Shown here: one piece after another, positions 11,895 through 23,473 of the stretch
How the letters are laid out: each line of letters begins with the position of its first letter
Position numbering within the stretch: the first letter of the stretch is position 1
The notes under the pieces: generated by a model
What the model saw: the letters and a program-made list of their open reading frames with translations, nothing else
The model's database searches: none
Told to the model about the DNA's origin: nothing
Translations under genes and position numbers: made by a program
Origin: Papaver somniferum
Lineage: Eukaryota; Streptophyta; Magnoliopsida; Ranunculales; Papaveraceae
Length of the DNA stretch: 64,000 nt
Assembly: GCF_003573695.1 (NCBI RefSeq)
Contig: NC_039367.1
Location: 29,102,442-29,166,441, forward strand
Reading direction: 5' to 3'

Positions 11895-12515
11895 AAATAA
11901 TAAAAACGGCTGGGAAATGTTGACAAAACCAAGTCGTGACAATGAAAACGGCTAGGAAGGATAGTCCCGGACGCAAACAACATTACAGATGGGATATTTA
12001 GTAATCGAGCGAGACGTAAAAATAATAACGTCTAGGAAACATGGAAAATCCCAGACGCAACAAAAATAACGGATGGAATTTTGAGTTATCGACCTAGACG
12101 TAAAAAGAATAACGGTTGGGAAAAAAAATTGCGCATTGGTTACTCATATTACGGATAGGAAAACCTATCCATCGTATAAAATCGGCTAGGTTACTAAGTT
12201 TTACGGTTTGGAAAATGAATTACGGATAGAAAAAACCAAGACATAACCACTATCGCTGAAAAAGAATTCGAACACAGGATAATATACGGCTAGGAATAAC
12301 CCAGTCGTAAATAATTTGTTGCGGATAAAATTTATCAATCTCGTACGGATCGACTATTTAACGGCTGGGAGTTCTAATACTTATAAACGGCTGGGAGTTC
12401 TTAGATATCTCAACCGTGATACATATACACGGCTGGGAAAACATCATAGCCCAACCGTTTAACATATTTACGGTTGGGAAAGAAAGAGCTCCCAGCCGTA
12501 AGCATTTTCAGAAAC
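11895..12515. repeat. Array C2: TTACGGCTGGGA motifs, 5' side of PMD 2
   Basis: About two dozen copies of the C1 motif occur in 620 bp, such as AAAACGGCTGGGAAA near 11905, ACGGCTGGGAGTTC near 12362 and 12388, and the facing pair ACGGTTGGGAA / TCCCAGCCGTAAG at 12470-12502. The array lies between the possible first exon of PMD 2 (near 12600-12760) and the exon beginning near 11863, that is, in the same relative place as array A in PMD element 1. Confidence 0.8.
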
Positions 12516-13116
12516 AATTTTTTCAGACCTAAAATCTTCGAAACCAACTTAAAGATCAATAGAAAGCTTAAATAAAGTGTGGGTTTTTCAATTCATACCT
12601 TATAGCTGTCATAACAGCCTAACAGGAGTCTCGGCTGGTGCTTCTCCTTCACTCGCTTCCTCTTGATCTTCACTTTCTACTTCATTTGATGAAGTTGGTT
12701 TCTATGCTTCAGGAGGGGGTTGATTCGACGAAGATTGACCCAGATTTTCCTTAGGTTTCATGGTTTTATAGAATGAATTTAATCGACGACGAATTTTGTT
12801 TGAATCGACGACTAATCTTTGATAAACGGAAAATGGAAGAAGAAAAGAAGAAGAAAGAAAACAGAAAAAGAAAAAGAAAAGAAGAAGAAGAATGGGAATA
12901 AACAGGGGGCGACCGTTTTTTTCTTTTAATAAAATTTCGTTTTTTTTTTATTAGATTATTAGGTAGTTAATGGGTAGGCAGAAGGGTAATAAATAAAAAT
13001 GATTGAGGGTATTTTTTTACTTTTACACTAACATGATTTCCCCTGCACCGTTTAGCCTCCACTTAGTGATTTAAACCCCAAAGTCCCACACCCTACAGCC
13101 CCCAATAATAGAGTTC

Positions 13117-13926
13117 AAAAAGTAATTTACTGTTTCAGATTTCCCAGTATGTTTAGTTTCTGAATTTTGTCGCGGAATGATATTCACCTGACTTGCTAGG
13201 TAATAAGCTTTCTTAATTCGCTCGGCTTCTTTAGTACTTGCAACAAGTAGTTTCCCTTATTGGTGGTTAATCACCTTTTCCAGTTGCTCATAGTTTTATT
13301 TTTCAGGGACTTGAAAGACGTTTTTCTCATGGAAAGTATGTGTATCTTCGTAATCAAGCCTTTAGCTTTCCAAGAGAATTGCGTTGGTGGCATTTTATAT
13401 GCTATCGAGTCCAACTCTTATGGCTTAAGAGGTGTGCTAGCATCCCTGCTTCTTTTGGTTTCATCTAATCATGTGCTTAATGTTGATGCCATGCTTGAAT
13501 TCTCTGTTTGATTGAACTCTATGTTAGGTTTGACGCTTGTGAAAAGGCTGGGTTCTTTGAGTAAACCTGACGATGATGAGTATCTTGTTGCCGTGGTTGC
13601 TTTTTGTGTCAAACCAAGCTTCAAAATCCTTCATGGGAATGTCAAGAATATCAACTATGATGACAAAGTGTTTAAGATTGGGAGTGACTACCTGGACAGA
13701 AGCCCTCCGGGTCAAGGAGTAATGGAAGCTGCTAAAGAGTTTTTCAAATATGGTTTCAGTTTTTGGGGAAATTCAGATCACTGTTCTGGTTGTCTGTTTG
13801 AGGCATCATTTGTTGGCCTCAAGTCGCTGCAGTAATGAACAAAAGTAAATTTGAGAAGATGGAGGTTCGATTACCTATTTTTCCCAAAAGATTGGTGCAT
13901 TTACGAACAAGAATTTTACTTTGTAA
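13117..13926 (+). pseudogene. Gene-like fragment of unknown function
   Basis: This is the strip between two DNA elements, so it may be older host sequence. Downstream of a good acceptor (TTTATTTTTCAG, ending near 13305) one frame reads GLERRFSHGKYVYLRNQAFS and on to a GT-rich possible donor near 13428. After a second acceptor-like TATGTTAG (13527) an open frame runs to a TAA ending at 13835, with segments such as KRLGSLSKPDDDEYLVAVVA and DRSPPGQGVMEAAKEFFKYG. Two exons of a host gene or a captured fragment are possible. I recognise no family and see no start. Confidence 0.3.
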
Positions 13927-15139
13927 AATATTTTTGGGCTATTTTGCGTTTCCTCCCCAAAAAAATTGAAATTGATGTTTCCTCACATCGTTAAATTTTC
14001 CATCTATTTTTCGGTTAGCTGAGTCGGCAGTTGTACACGCATGGCGCAGACTGTACACGTGTTTTATGATCTTTCCAAAATACCCTCAACTAAAACAAAA
14101 TCTCGTTTCAATACAACTCAGCCCCGCGGTTTGCAGATTCAAAGCCTTTCTTCATTCGAAAACCCATGAACATGCACAAACCCATTCCTGCAAATTAAAT
14201 CCATCTTCTTCACCAACACATCTTCAATTACCCATTCGATTACCCTCCGATTCCATTCGATTACTCTCAGATTCCTTAAATCAACAGCACCCCTATTACT
14301 GTCAACATCCATTGCTCACAAACTTTGATCGAAACTTGATTTCGAGATATAAATCAACATCACCCCTGTTACTGTCAACATCCATCGCTCACAGACTTTG
14401 ATCGAGACTTGATTTCGAGATCAACCCATCTTCAATTTCTTCATGATTCAACAAGAATTACAGCTATTACAAAACCTAGATTCAATTTTAGATTGACTCT
14501 TTTTAATTCGATTGCAGCAACAGGTCTTGATTCTACTCTTCATTTCTTGAACATCATCTCTACCATGTCTAACAAATTCGAACAACATCTCTATGCTCTT
14601 AAATCCCCTTTCAATTTTATCGATTTCTCTGTCTGTTTCTCGATCTGTTTTGTCGGCAATAACTGCAGCAACATCTGCTTCTTTGAGATGAATGAGCGAA
14701 ACATCTCTCCAATGGGGGAGAGAGAATGGATTTCATGGTTAGAAATTAGGGATCTGATGTTTTTTATGAAGCGACTTGGTAGCGATATTGAATGATTTAG
14801 GTGATAAATTAAAGATGGTCATGTCAATGGTTTAAGTAGAAGAATAGGCAGTGAGTTAGTTGGGATCGTGTTTTGAATTCTAATTCAGGTGTGAGACCAA
14901 CGAGAAATTGGAGAAAGAAGCTACCGATTCTACCATTGAAGATATTGAAGAATTAATGGAATCTGTTGGTAGTCGTTGATAATGAGATGAAGAGACCGAT
15001 ATGGGTTTCTGAGATCGAGTTTTCTGTTGGTTTGGGTTCTTGATGTTGTACATGACAAGAAACTGAAACTAAGGTTGGTTGCTGCTAAAATGAGAAATGG
15101 ATTGTCATGGATTTGGCAATTACTGTTTGACATTAGGGT

Positions 15140-15991
15140 TGTGTATACATATATCTCACCATCGGACACGTGTATATAGAAAAATATGTGGAAAGCATGC
15201 AGGCCAAGACATCAAAATACGATGTACTACGGAACACCAAATAAACCCCAAGGAGTTACTTTATCTCATCCCAAAAGAAGCTAAGATCAACGGTGGAGAG
15301 AAAGTTAGCTGACACGGACGTGACAGGGGCAGAAGACACTTGTCTGACACGAGCAGGCATCTCAACCACCCTCATTAAACACTCTGAGCAGTATACGTGT
15401 CGATCAATCCGTGGGACGAGCGAGGATGTCTCTGCGTGATCAAGTGGCAAACGCAGACCTCTGCGTGATGGACACAAGACACTAGAATATAAAGTTCCAA
15501 CGGCCTTCAGAGATGGGTCCCACACTCTAACCCTATAAATACCCCTTCTCCACCAAGAGGAAGGGGGATCGGAAAAATCAGGAAGGGAAGGAGAGAGAGA
15601 GATTACGAGTGTAAGTTAATCCTTTAGAAGGGAAAATACATGTAAACCCAAAAGTCATTCGACTACTCTTGTAACCGTGAAGAACATAGTGAAACAACAA
15701 CCCCCGTGGACATAGGCCTTAGTGCTGAACCACGTAAACCTCGGTCTTGTTTACATTTCAGCACTTTACATCTGTCTAACCCCGTGGATCTTTACTTGTA
15801 CGTTTTGCTTTCTTTGTTTTTACCTATATCCAGTGCGCAAACACCCCGCATGGAGTTGTTGGATGAGGCTGCGATAAACCCGAAGGTTTTGAGCCAAGGA
15901 ATCAACACTAAGATATCATCATCACAAATCACTCTATATTACGATGATTGTTTGTGAGCATTCGGATGCCTTCGTGATCCGTGTGTTCACA
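15140..15991 (+). repeat. 5' LTR of the Tat element
   Basis: It begins TGTGTATACATATATCTCAC and ends GTGTGTTCACA, and is 852 bp, the same length as the 3' copy at 36792-37643. Differences between the two are about a dozen substitutions, for example at 15166, 15172 and 15867. Confidence 0.93.
15534..15540 (+). promoter_or_regulatory. LTR TATA box
   Basis: TATAAAT lies in ACCCTATAAATACCCCTTC, roughly 390 bp into the LTR, the usual form of a retrotransposon U3 promoter. The same sequence is conserved in the 3' LTR at 37186-37192. Transcription would begin about 30 bp downstream. Confidence 0.6.
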
Positions 15992-15994
15992 ATT

Positions 15995-16013
15995 TGGCGC
16001 TAGAAACAGGGAC
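15995..16013 (+). other. Primer-binding site of the Tat element
   Basis: TGGCGCTAGAAACAGGGAC starts three bases after the LTR end. A TGGCGC start pairs with a tRNA 3' end ...GCGCCA. I do not assign the tRNA species. The following 300 bp to the gag start is untranslated leader. Confidence 0.65.
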
Positions 16014-16320
16014 TTCGTCCCGGTAAAAGATTTATCTTGTCCTGTGATTTCGTCTTAAACTGGCATATGATTGCTCTGATTTATTAGCTCGGACCGTATA
16101 GATCACTTGTTAACTTCATTATATTCAAAAACGCACCCATTATCTTAGATAAGATTTATTGTTTTGATCCATGGATTTACGTTTTTCTTTCGCAAACTAA
16201 CCCTATTCACGCGGATATTCCCGTTTTTCACTATTTGAAATTCCCTTGTGCAGAAAGAACGGATTGTGAGTAAGGAAGGCGAGTTTCTGCGAGATCTCAT
16301 TGTCGACAAAAGGACCCGTG

Positions 16321-18172
16321 ATGGAAAAGACGCAGGAAGCAGGAAAATCCAAATCTTTGTCAAAGGAAACACCCAGGACAACCCCGGTCATCACCCGAAG
16401 CAAGCAGAAAGGAGACAAAGCTAAAATGACCAGTCAAAGGCAAGATACTGCGGAGATCACTTCACCTATGAACGCTAATTCAGTTGCAGCCGCGGCTCTC
16501 AGAGCAGCGGCGACAAAGTACGGTGCGGCTGCGGTAGTCCCGAAGGCTGCAGAGGCTAGCAAAACTTGCGCTATGAATCAACTTCATCAACCAAGAGAAA
16601 GGGTGGATGAATCCAGAACATTCCAACTCGTGCACCTTCCAACTCTCGGAATGCCACCAACAAACGATCAAAATCAAACCATACCGGCGGCTCTAGCACC
16701 GCAGAGGGGCACTCACCCCGATTTGGAAATGCCATCAACCGAAGCTGAACCTCTGCCACCTTTAGTGCAGACCGTAGAGGAAGGCGGCACCATGGCCGTA
16801 GTGGCACGAGCTGGGACTCCCAATCAGGGGTCCAACCAATCATATCGACTGATGGCTGAGCTTGAAGAATTGAAGAAGAGCCAGCAGGTTTACGCAGATG
16901 TTGTAGCCCTGTTGGCCAAAGAAAATCAAGATTTAAAGGAGCGGATTGCTCTAAGCACGAAGACCAGCCAACAACTTGATGAAGCAAATTCCAAAGCACC
17001 AGAGCCAAACCGAGACCGTAGAGTCGTCATAGCGGCTAATGGAGACGCGACTAGGGGAAGTAGCGTATCCGACCCGGATTATGACGACGGAGAGAATCAG
17101 ACGGTAACGAGAAGAACTTAGGGCACCACCGCGCGATGGAAGAGCTACGAGATGAGATGATGGCCGAGATCAGGCAATTAAAAAATAGACAAGGCGGGGG
17201 GAGGTTAGAAGAGGTCATGAGAGAAGCTAACTCTACGCCCTTAACTCATCGCTTGGCCAACACCCCTATTCCACTGAAATGCCCTGTCCCAACGTTCGAA
17301 TGCTATGATGGATCCAGCGACCCTGCTGCACATATTCGGTACTACAACCGTGTCTTAGCTAGATGGGGTCAGAACGACGCCGTACTCTGCAGATACTTCC
17401 CGTCAAGCCTGAAGGGATCGGCATTATCATGGTTTGATAATCTGCCACCAGACTCCATCCACTCATACGACCAACTCGCAGAGAAATTCTTAAGAACATA
17501 CATGTACAACAAGACTGTAAACACCGGAATGGATAAGCTCTTTTCACTAGCGATTGGCTACAAGGAAACCACGAGGGAATACACTAACAGATGGCACAAG
17601 ATCTGCCAAGCCATAGGGAGCGTGGACCCAGTGGTAAGCATCAATTGCTACAAATGGGGATTAGACCGAATGAGTCCCCTATTTGTTGAGATTCATGGAA
17701 GCGTGCCTAAGACAGAGGGAGATCTTCGAATAATTATCGAAAAGCACGCTCGACTTGAAGAAATTCAACGGGAAAACCCGAGGGCATATCCGCAGAGATC
17801 TCACCGCACCAATTCAGCGGAACAAACCAATGGGGCCAAAAGGAGTTGCTCATGGAGAGACCTCACGAAGATAGGAAGGAACGAAGGGATGAACGAAGAA
17901 CAGGTGACCGAAAATTCGAAGATCAAGTTTACACGAAACTCAACGCTAGCTATGCTCGTATCCTACGAGAGATCAAAGGGAGGGAAAACCTGGAGTGGCC
18001 ATGGTCTAAGGGAAAGCAGCCCCCGAGATCCGAGAAGTCTAAAGATTACTGTGAATATCATTGTTTCAACGGACACCAGACCGAAAAGTGCAAGAACCTT
18101 AAAATAATGATCCAAAAATTAATTGATGCGGGAGAGCTCAAACATTACGTACGAAAGGATTACCGAGGATAG
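16321..18172 (+). pseudogene. gag: Gag polyprotein, frameshifted
   Basis: Gag is the structural protein of the retrotransposon particle. The first ATG of the frame is at 16321 (MEKTQEAGKSK). A basic and low-complexity N-terminal part with a coiled-coil stretch (LMAELEELKKSQQVYADVVA) runs to a stop at 17119-17121, caused by a one-base shift near 17095. The next frame, from 17136, contains the retrotransposon-gag domain (PF03732 type: PTFECYDGSSDPAAHIRYY, SWFDNLPPDSIHSY, TREYTNRWHKICQAIG). A second shift near 17830 leads into the zinc-knuckle-like end CEYHCFNGHQTEKC (about 18050-18090), where the usual Arg after His is Cys. Three frames are needed to read the protein, so it is inactive. Confidence 0.88.
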
Positions 18173-18350
18173 ATCCAAGCGAACCAAACCAGTCCAACTT
18201 CCGGAAGGAAACCGCACAATCAACACCATCTCGTGTTCCGAAGCCACAGGGCCCTCACTTACAGCAGATAGGAAAGAGGTTACGGAAGCAATTCGAAGAC
18301 CGCTGCGAATTGTATAAGGTCGATGGGATAGAGGTGGACGAGCACGAAGA

Positions 18351-18750
18351 GTGGATGGAATCTCCTATCATCTTCGATGCCGAGATATCGAAGAAGATAT
18401 GGAAGACCATAACGATCCCTTGGTCCTAACACTACCAGTAGCTGGATGTAACCTCAAAAAGATCCTCATAGACGGGGGAAGCTCCGTAAACGTCCTATTT
18501 TACGATGCATTCAAACGGATGAAGCTCCATGATGAACAGTTAATGACCTCTTATTACACCATCTACGGATTCAATGGAGCCCACGAAGCCCTTGGGAGAC
18601 ATCGTGTTGCAGGTAACGCAGGGCCCATGAAACTAGAAACCCGATTCAGTGTGGTGGACACCCCATCCCCCTACAACGCCATTATTGGACGAAAATGGAT
18701 ACATAAACTCAAAGGAGTTGCGGCAACGTACCACCAATATCTCAGATTCC
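18351..18750 (+). pseudogene. Aspartic protease domain of pol
   Basis: The protease would cut the Gag-Pol polyprotein. The catalytic motif ILIDGGSSVNVLF (around 18460-18495) is the DGGSS variant common in Tat elements, where many retroviruses have DTG. The conserved C-terminal segment YNAIIGRKWIHKLKGVAATY follows near 18675. The frame is shifted relative to gag upstream and again near 18770, after which a charged Lys/Glu/Thr linker runs to about 19005. The start is not defined, because this is a processed domain inside a polyprotein. Confidence 0.85.
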
Positions 18751-19140
18751 AACACCTGAGGAGTAATGGAAATCAAGGGAGATCGGGTCACTACGAGAGA
18801 GTGCCAGGCCACTCAGGATCATATCAACAACGAGCAAGAAGAGCAGCGAAAAATCCGAAGAGTAAAAAATAAAGAAACCGCGAAAGAGAAGGCCATAGAC
18901 CTGTTCCTCAAGGAAACTACAGGGAAGGGCTTGACGAAAGATGATAATGTCCTAAGCACAGAGACAAGTACTTCAACAACCAGCGAAGAACAGAAACACG
19001 CTAAATAGCAATTAAAGAACGTCCCAGTCCTCGGAAATCCGAAGCCTGTGTTCACACCAGTGGAGCCCGTAAAGAAATCAACATAGGAACGGAAGAAGAA
19101 ACCCGAAGATGATCAAAATAGGGACCATAATGGACGAAGG

Positions 19141-20330
19141 AAGGGAAGATTCTTAACCAAATTACTTAAGGAATACGCGGATGTGTTCGCCTGGAAGCTA
19201 GGAGATATGCCGGGGATTGACCCAAAAGTAATCCAACACGAGCTACGCATCAAACCGGGCACCCCGTTCAGGCAGAAAATACGAAAAGTAGCTCCAGAGT
19301 ATCATGAGGCAGTAGAAACAGAACTTCGGAAACTACTAGACGCAGGATTTATCAAGGAAGTCAATACCCTACCTGGATCTCCAACATGGTCATTGTTCCT
19401 AAGAAAAATGGAGGGGTTAGAATATGCATCGACTTTACTAATCTCAACAAGGCATGTCCAAAGGACAGCTATCCCCTGCCGAGCATAGATCAGCTGGTAG
19501 AAGCAGTAGAAGGATATGAAGAACTGTCATTCATGGATGGACATTCTGGCTACAACCAAGTGGCCCTGGCAGAAGAAGATCAGCCACACACAGCGTTCTA
19601 CACCCCACATGGCCTTTATTGCTACACTAGAATGCCCTTCGGACTTCGAAACGCAGGGGCAACATACCAAAGATGGTCGATGCTATCTTCAAGCCATGGA
19701 TTGGAGGAACCTTAGAAGTCTACGTTGACGACATGCTCGTCAAAAGCAAGCTGCGCAAAGATCACCACCAGGATCTGAGAAATATCTTCGAAGCAATGAG
19801 AAAACATCACATGAAAGTGAATCCGGAGAAATGTACTTTCGGTGTCACCTCGGGGAAATTCCTCGGGTATCTGGTAACAAAAAGGGGCATCGAGGTAGAC
19901 CCAGCAAAGATTCAGCCATAGTAGAGATGCCGTCCCCAAGAATTTAAAGGAAGTACAAAACTCAATGGATCCATAGCAGCTTTTGGGCAGATTTATTGCC
20001 CGATCCTCGGACAAATGCAAACATTTCTTCAATATTCTCAAAAAAGGGAGCAGGTTCGAATGGACCGCTGAATGCGAGGAAGCATTCCAAAAAATCAAAG
20101 AACACCTAGCCTCAATCCCGATCCTGCAGAAGCCAGATCCTGATGAGGTTTTGGCATTGTACATAGCAGCAACAGAAGACGCAGTCAGCGCAGTGTTGGT
20201 CAAAACCAATACAAAGATAGAACAACCTATCTATTACGTCAGCAAGACCCTCAATTCTGCGGAAAGGAACTATACAAGATCGAACAGCTCATCCTCGCAT
20301 TGGTATGGGCTACTAAAAACTGAGAACCTA
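19141..20330 (+). pseudogene. Reverse transcriptase and first RNase H, frameshifted
   Basis: The domain order is complete but the reading frame changes at least three times (near 19390, 19690 and 19930). Segments seen: FAWKLGDMPGIDP and HELRIKPGTPFRQK (fingers), VPKKNGGVRICIDFTNLNKA, FMDGHSGYNQVALAEEDQ, YTRMPFGLRNAGATYQR, the catalytic YVDDMLVKS at 19721-19747, and GKFLGYLVTKRGIEVDPAKI. The first RNase H follows (FEWTAECEEAFQKIKEHL, LALYIAATEDAVSAVL, YYVSKTLNSAERNYT). A stop at 19919-19921 also interrupts the thumb region. The active-site aspartates of YVDD are retained, but the protein cannot be made from one frame. Confidence 0.9.
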
Positions 20331-20370
20331 CTTCCTAACTCACCTCGTCAGGGTCCCATGCAAAGCACCA

Positions 20371-20990
20371 TTGGAAGCAGTCCTCAAAAGCACGGGAAAA
20401 GTGGGCCGAATAGCCAAATGGAACACCCATCTGGACCAATTCAACATCATTCATGAAATTCAACATTCTCGGAAGTCCCAAGTTCTGGCGGATTTCTTAG
20501 CAGACCTCCCCCTTGACAACGACGAAGAGATTAAGGGAATACCAGAAGCCGAGGAAGAAAACAAGGATCCAATGGATATCCTCGAACCTGCGAGTCAAAG
20601 ACAATGGGAAGTCTTCGTCGACGGATCCAAAAATAAGGAAGGAGCAGGAATAGGCATTGTCATCATCACCCCAACCGGAGAAAGGATTATACAGGCACTT
20701 AGGTTAGAATTCAAAGAGCATACCAACAACATCGTTGAATACGAAGCTGTCGTACATGCCCTCCGTATAATAATAGAGATGGGGGTAACCGATGTAAGGC
20801 TGACAAGTGATTCGCAGCTTGTCATACGGCAAATAGGGCTCGAGTATAATGTGTACGATGACACCCTCTCAGCTTACATGGCCTTGGTCCAAACATTGGC
20901 ATCACAAATCCCGAATCAAGTTCCGGCACTTATGCAGAAGGGACCTCAGGCACGCGGATGCCCTAGCATATATATCATCCATGCTGAGGG
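20371..20990 (+). pseudogene. Second (archaeal-type) RNase H domain
   Basis: After a linker (QVLADFLADLPLDND) a second RNase H-like domain appears: WEVFVDGSKNKEGAGIGIVI near 20607-20666, then THN-type residues TNNIVEYEAVVHAL and the SDSQLVIRQI segment near 20810. Its acidic residues in VFVDGS, VEYEA and SDSQ match the expected catalytic set. A tandem second RNase H is a lineage trait of Tat elements. The frame switches to that of integrase around 20940. Confidence 0.85.
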
Positions 20991-22423
20991 ATAAAAACGT
21001 CGAAGCTATTAAAATAGCAAGGGTATACGAGCCTTCGATTGCATCTCAATTCTCCTTCGCTACCAATCAAGATACAGTGGAAGAAAATATCGAAGACCAG
21101 GTAGGAGAAGACATCCATAACGACTTTGACGAAGAAGATATCCTGTCAAGAGCAAATCAAGACGAAGACTTCAGCAACGAAGATGACTGGAGAGTGATGA
21201 TCCATGCCTTTCTCGAAAAAGGAAGCTTACCTGCGGATCAGAAACAAGCTAGGAAGATACTCTCCAAAGTAGGAAGATATGATCTTCGGGATGGGGTCCT
21301 GTACAAGAAATCCTTCCTCGGACCATTACTACGTTGCTTGTCCCGGAAAGAGGGGCATCGAATTCTAAATGATATCCATTATGGTGACGCGGGGAATCAT
21401 AGCGGCATGAGATCACTAGCTGACAAAGCAAAAACGCAAGGATATTACTGGCCGACAATGATACAGGATGCCGCGAGGATGTCCCGACGGTGTGAAGAAT
21501 GTCAGCGCTTCGCCAAAAAGATCCACGCGCCGGCAACAATGTTAAACTCCGTCGATAGCCCGTGGCCATTTGCAAAATGGGGCGTAGACATCGTCGGGCC
21601 TTTCATCGAAGGATCAGGGAAAAGACGATTTTTGATAGTAGCCACGGACTACTTCAGTAAATGGGTGGAGGCTAAGGCCTTGGCCAGGATCAGAGACGTG
21701 GATGTGTTTACTTTCATATTCCAGAACATCATTTGCAGATTCGGTATACCCGCTGAAATTGTATCTGATAATGGTAAACAATTACAGGGGAAAAATATAG
21801 ACATGCTCTTCGATACTTTCAAGATAAGAAAGAATAAGTCCACCCCCATATACCCTCAAAGCAACGGGAAAGCGGAAGCTACCAATAAGACCCTCGCCCT
21901 TATACTCAAAAAACAATTAGACGAGCATAAAGGGAGATGGTGTGAACAGCTTCACAATGTGTTATGGGCATACAGGACAACGCGAAGATCCGCCACTGGG
22001 GAATCCCCGTTTCTTCTCACTTATGGAGCTGAAGCAGTCATCCCTACAGAGATACTCATGCCAACCACAAAGACCGAAGCGTGGGAGAAAAATCTCACAA
22101 CATACATGATGTTAGAGAGATTGGAAGACCTAGAAGAAAGAAGGGAAGCATCATTGCAGAAGATGGAAAATTACCAACGAAGACTTGCAAGGGAGTACAA
22201 CAAAAAGGTAAAGCTCCGGAATTTTGTAGAAGGGAAGTATGTGCTAAGAACAATCCCACGGTATCAACGAGAGAAGAGATGGGGAAAGTTAGCACCTACG
22301 TGGGGAGGACCTTTTATAATACATGATATTGCGGGAAGCGGTTCCTACTACCTTCGTAATATGAAAGGCGAAGTCCTCCGACATCCTTGGAATGCTAAGT
22401 GGCTCAAACCATACTTCCCATAG
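20849..22423 (+). CDS. Integrase, uninterrupted frame
   Basis: Integrase inserts the cDNA into the genome. This frame (524 codons, starting inside the RNase H region, so the start is not a true initiation codon) is the only intact stretch of pol. A zinc-binding segment (HYGDAGNHSGMRSLA ... RRCEECQ) precedes the core. The catalytic triad is D247 (GVDIVGPF), D307 (SDNGKQ) and E343 (NGKAEAT), with 35 residues between the last two, the canonical D,D35E spacing. The C-terminal GPFIIHDIAGSGSYYLRN resembles the GPY/F module, and there is no chromodomain. It ends at TAG 22421-22423. Confidence 0.9.
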   Translation: MCTMTPSQLTWPWSKHWHHKSRIKFRHLCRRDLRHADALAYISSMLRDKNVEAIKIARVYEPSIASQFSFATNQDTVEENIEDQVGEDIHNDFDEEDILSRANQDEDFSNEDDWRVMIHAFLEKGSLPADQKQARKILSKVGRYDLRDGVLYKKSFLGPLLRCLSRKEGHRILNDIHYGDAGNHSGMRSLADKAKTQGYYWPTMIQDAARMSRRCEECQRFAKKIHAPATMLNSVDSPWPFAKWGVDIVGPFIEGSGKRRFLIVATDYFSKWVEAKALARIRDVDVFTFIFQNIICRFGIPAEIVSDNGKQLQGKNIDMLFDTFKIRKNKSTPIYPQSNGKAEATNKTLALILKKQLDEHKGRWCEQLHNVLWAYRTTRRSATGESPFLLTYGAEAVIPTEILMPTTKTEAWEKNLTTYMMLERLEDLEERREASLQKMENYQRRLAREYNKKVKLRNFVEGKYVLRTIPRYQREKRWGKLAPTWGGPFIIHDIAGSGSYYLRNMKGEVLRHPWNAKWLKPYFP

Positions 22424-23101
22424 GGGCAACGCAGCCTTGCAACTGCGTGAAGGGTACCAGAAGAAGAAGGGAGTGTGACCACTCTACATGTTTCTATCTC
22501 TGGACGAGGAATTGCAGGCCTCAACCTATCAATCAAACAAGCTTTCTATGTATCCACTAAACCTATCGACAATATTGGGGAAAGTAGTTAATCTACAATC
22601 TCTCAGGGCTCCCCCGTCAGTGTCCATAAGTGTAAGACCAGGGGGAAGGCACCCAGCAGAAAGAGATACCCAACCAATCTTAAGGCAACGGGTCGACGGA
22701 ATGGGTGTATGTAAATTTTTTAACCCCATATCCTAGAACGTTGCCTCGGCCCCTACCGTCTGGGAATCCTCTGGCCAAGGGTTCGCCAGCGGGGAGACAG
22801 GTCTCAAGCCGATCACGAAGGTACCTCCCTTCGTGATTGCACCCAAACACTTAAAATCCTTTTTTATTTTTAGAGTCTTTCATCACAATGCTTAAAATAA
22901 AAACAAACCAACATTGCAGGTATATCAAGAAAAGGATCCATTTCATAAAGGACGATTACAAAAAGTGGAAGGCCAATTCAAGGAAGAGTACACATCAAAA
23001 AATATTCCTTTTACATGATACTAGCAAAAAATATTCTTTTTACATGATTACAAAAAGTGGAAGGATAATGACGCTGCGGTCTCTACAAAATGCAGCGGTC
23101 T
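22424..23101. other. Spacer between integrase and the antisense gene
   Basis: About 680 bp separate the integrase stop from the stop of the convergent antisense gene at 23102. The spacer contains a direct repeat near 22955-23065 (TACAAAAAGTGGAAGG twice, and ACATGATACTAG / ACATGATTAC). No open frame of note is present. It would form the shared 3' region of the sense and antisense transcripts. Confidence 0.5.
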
Positions 23102-23473
23102 CTACCTAGATGATGCCGCCCCATCAGCAGGATCGTTCCGAAGACTTGAAGGGATGCTCCCACCAGATGAGGGTCCCGAGGAGCCAGGCAAGGCAGCAGG
23201 AACTGGACGACGCGGATAATTCTTCACAAGACCATGCTCATTCTTTAGGCCAAGTTCTATCTTCTCTACCATCTTGTTCGTCTCCTCAGCCAATTGACAC
23301 CGAGCCTTGTGCTTAATAACTTCCGTCCGTTGTTGGGCTTGGGATAACAATGAAGACAGACGACTCACTTCTTTAGAAGCAGCACCGACGGCCTCTTCGC
23401 GGGATGCCGCCAAACTCTTAAAATGCTTAGTCTGTTCTTCCTGCTGCGCTAAGGAAGATTGAGCCTTTTCAAG

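Larger units (their letters stand above)
7046..13116. mobile_element. MULE-like element carrying PMD gene 2
   Basis: The left end reads AACTGTATTATTGGGG (from 7047). The right end, reverse complemented, reads GAACTCTATTATTGGGG, so the terminal inverted repeats share at least 14 of 15 bases before diverging. Immediately outside are AAAAAAGTA (left, 7037-7045) and CAAAAAGTA (right, 13116-13124), a probable 9-bp target duplication with one mismatch; the boundary is uncertain by one base. The 6.07-kb element contains one minus-strand PMD pseudogene flanked on both sides by arrays of the same motif (C1 and C2). No transposase is present, so movement would have needed one supplied in trans. Region 12520-13110 holds a possible first exon (ATG near 12760, interrupted by stops) and AT-rich sequence. 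Confidence 0.7.

Noticed and set aside
16300..16320. TTG at 16300 as the gag start
   Set aside because: A proper ATG follows at 16321 in the same frame; plant retrotransposons do not normally start at TTG.
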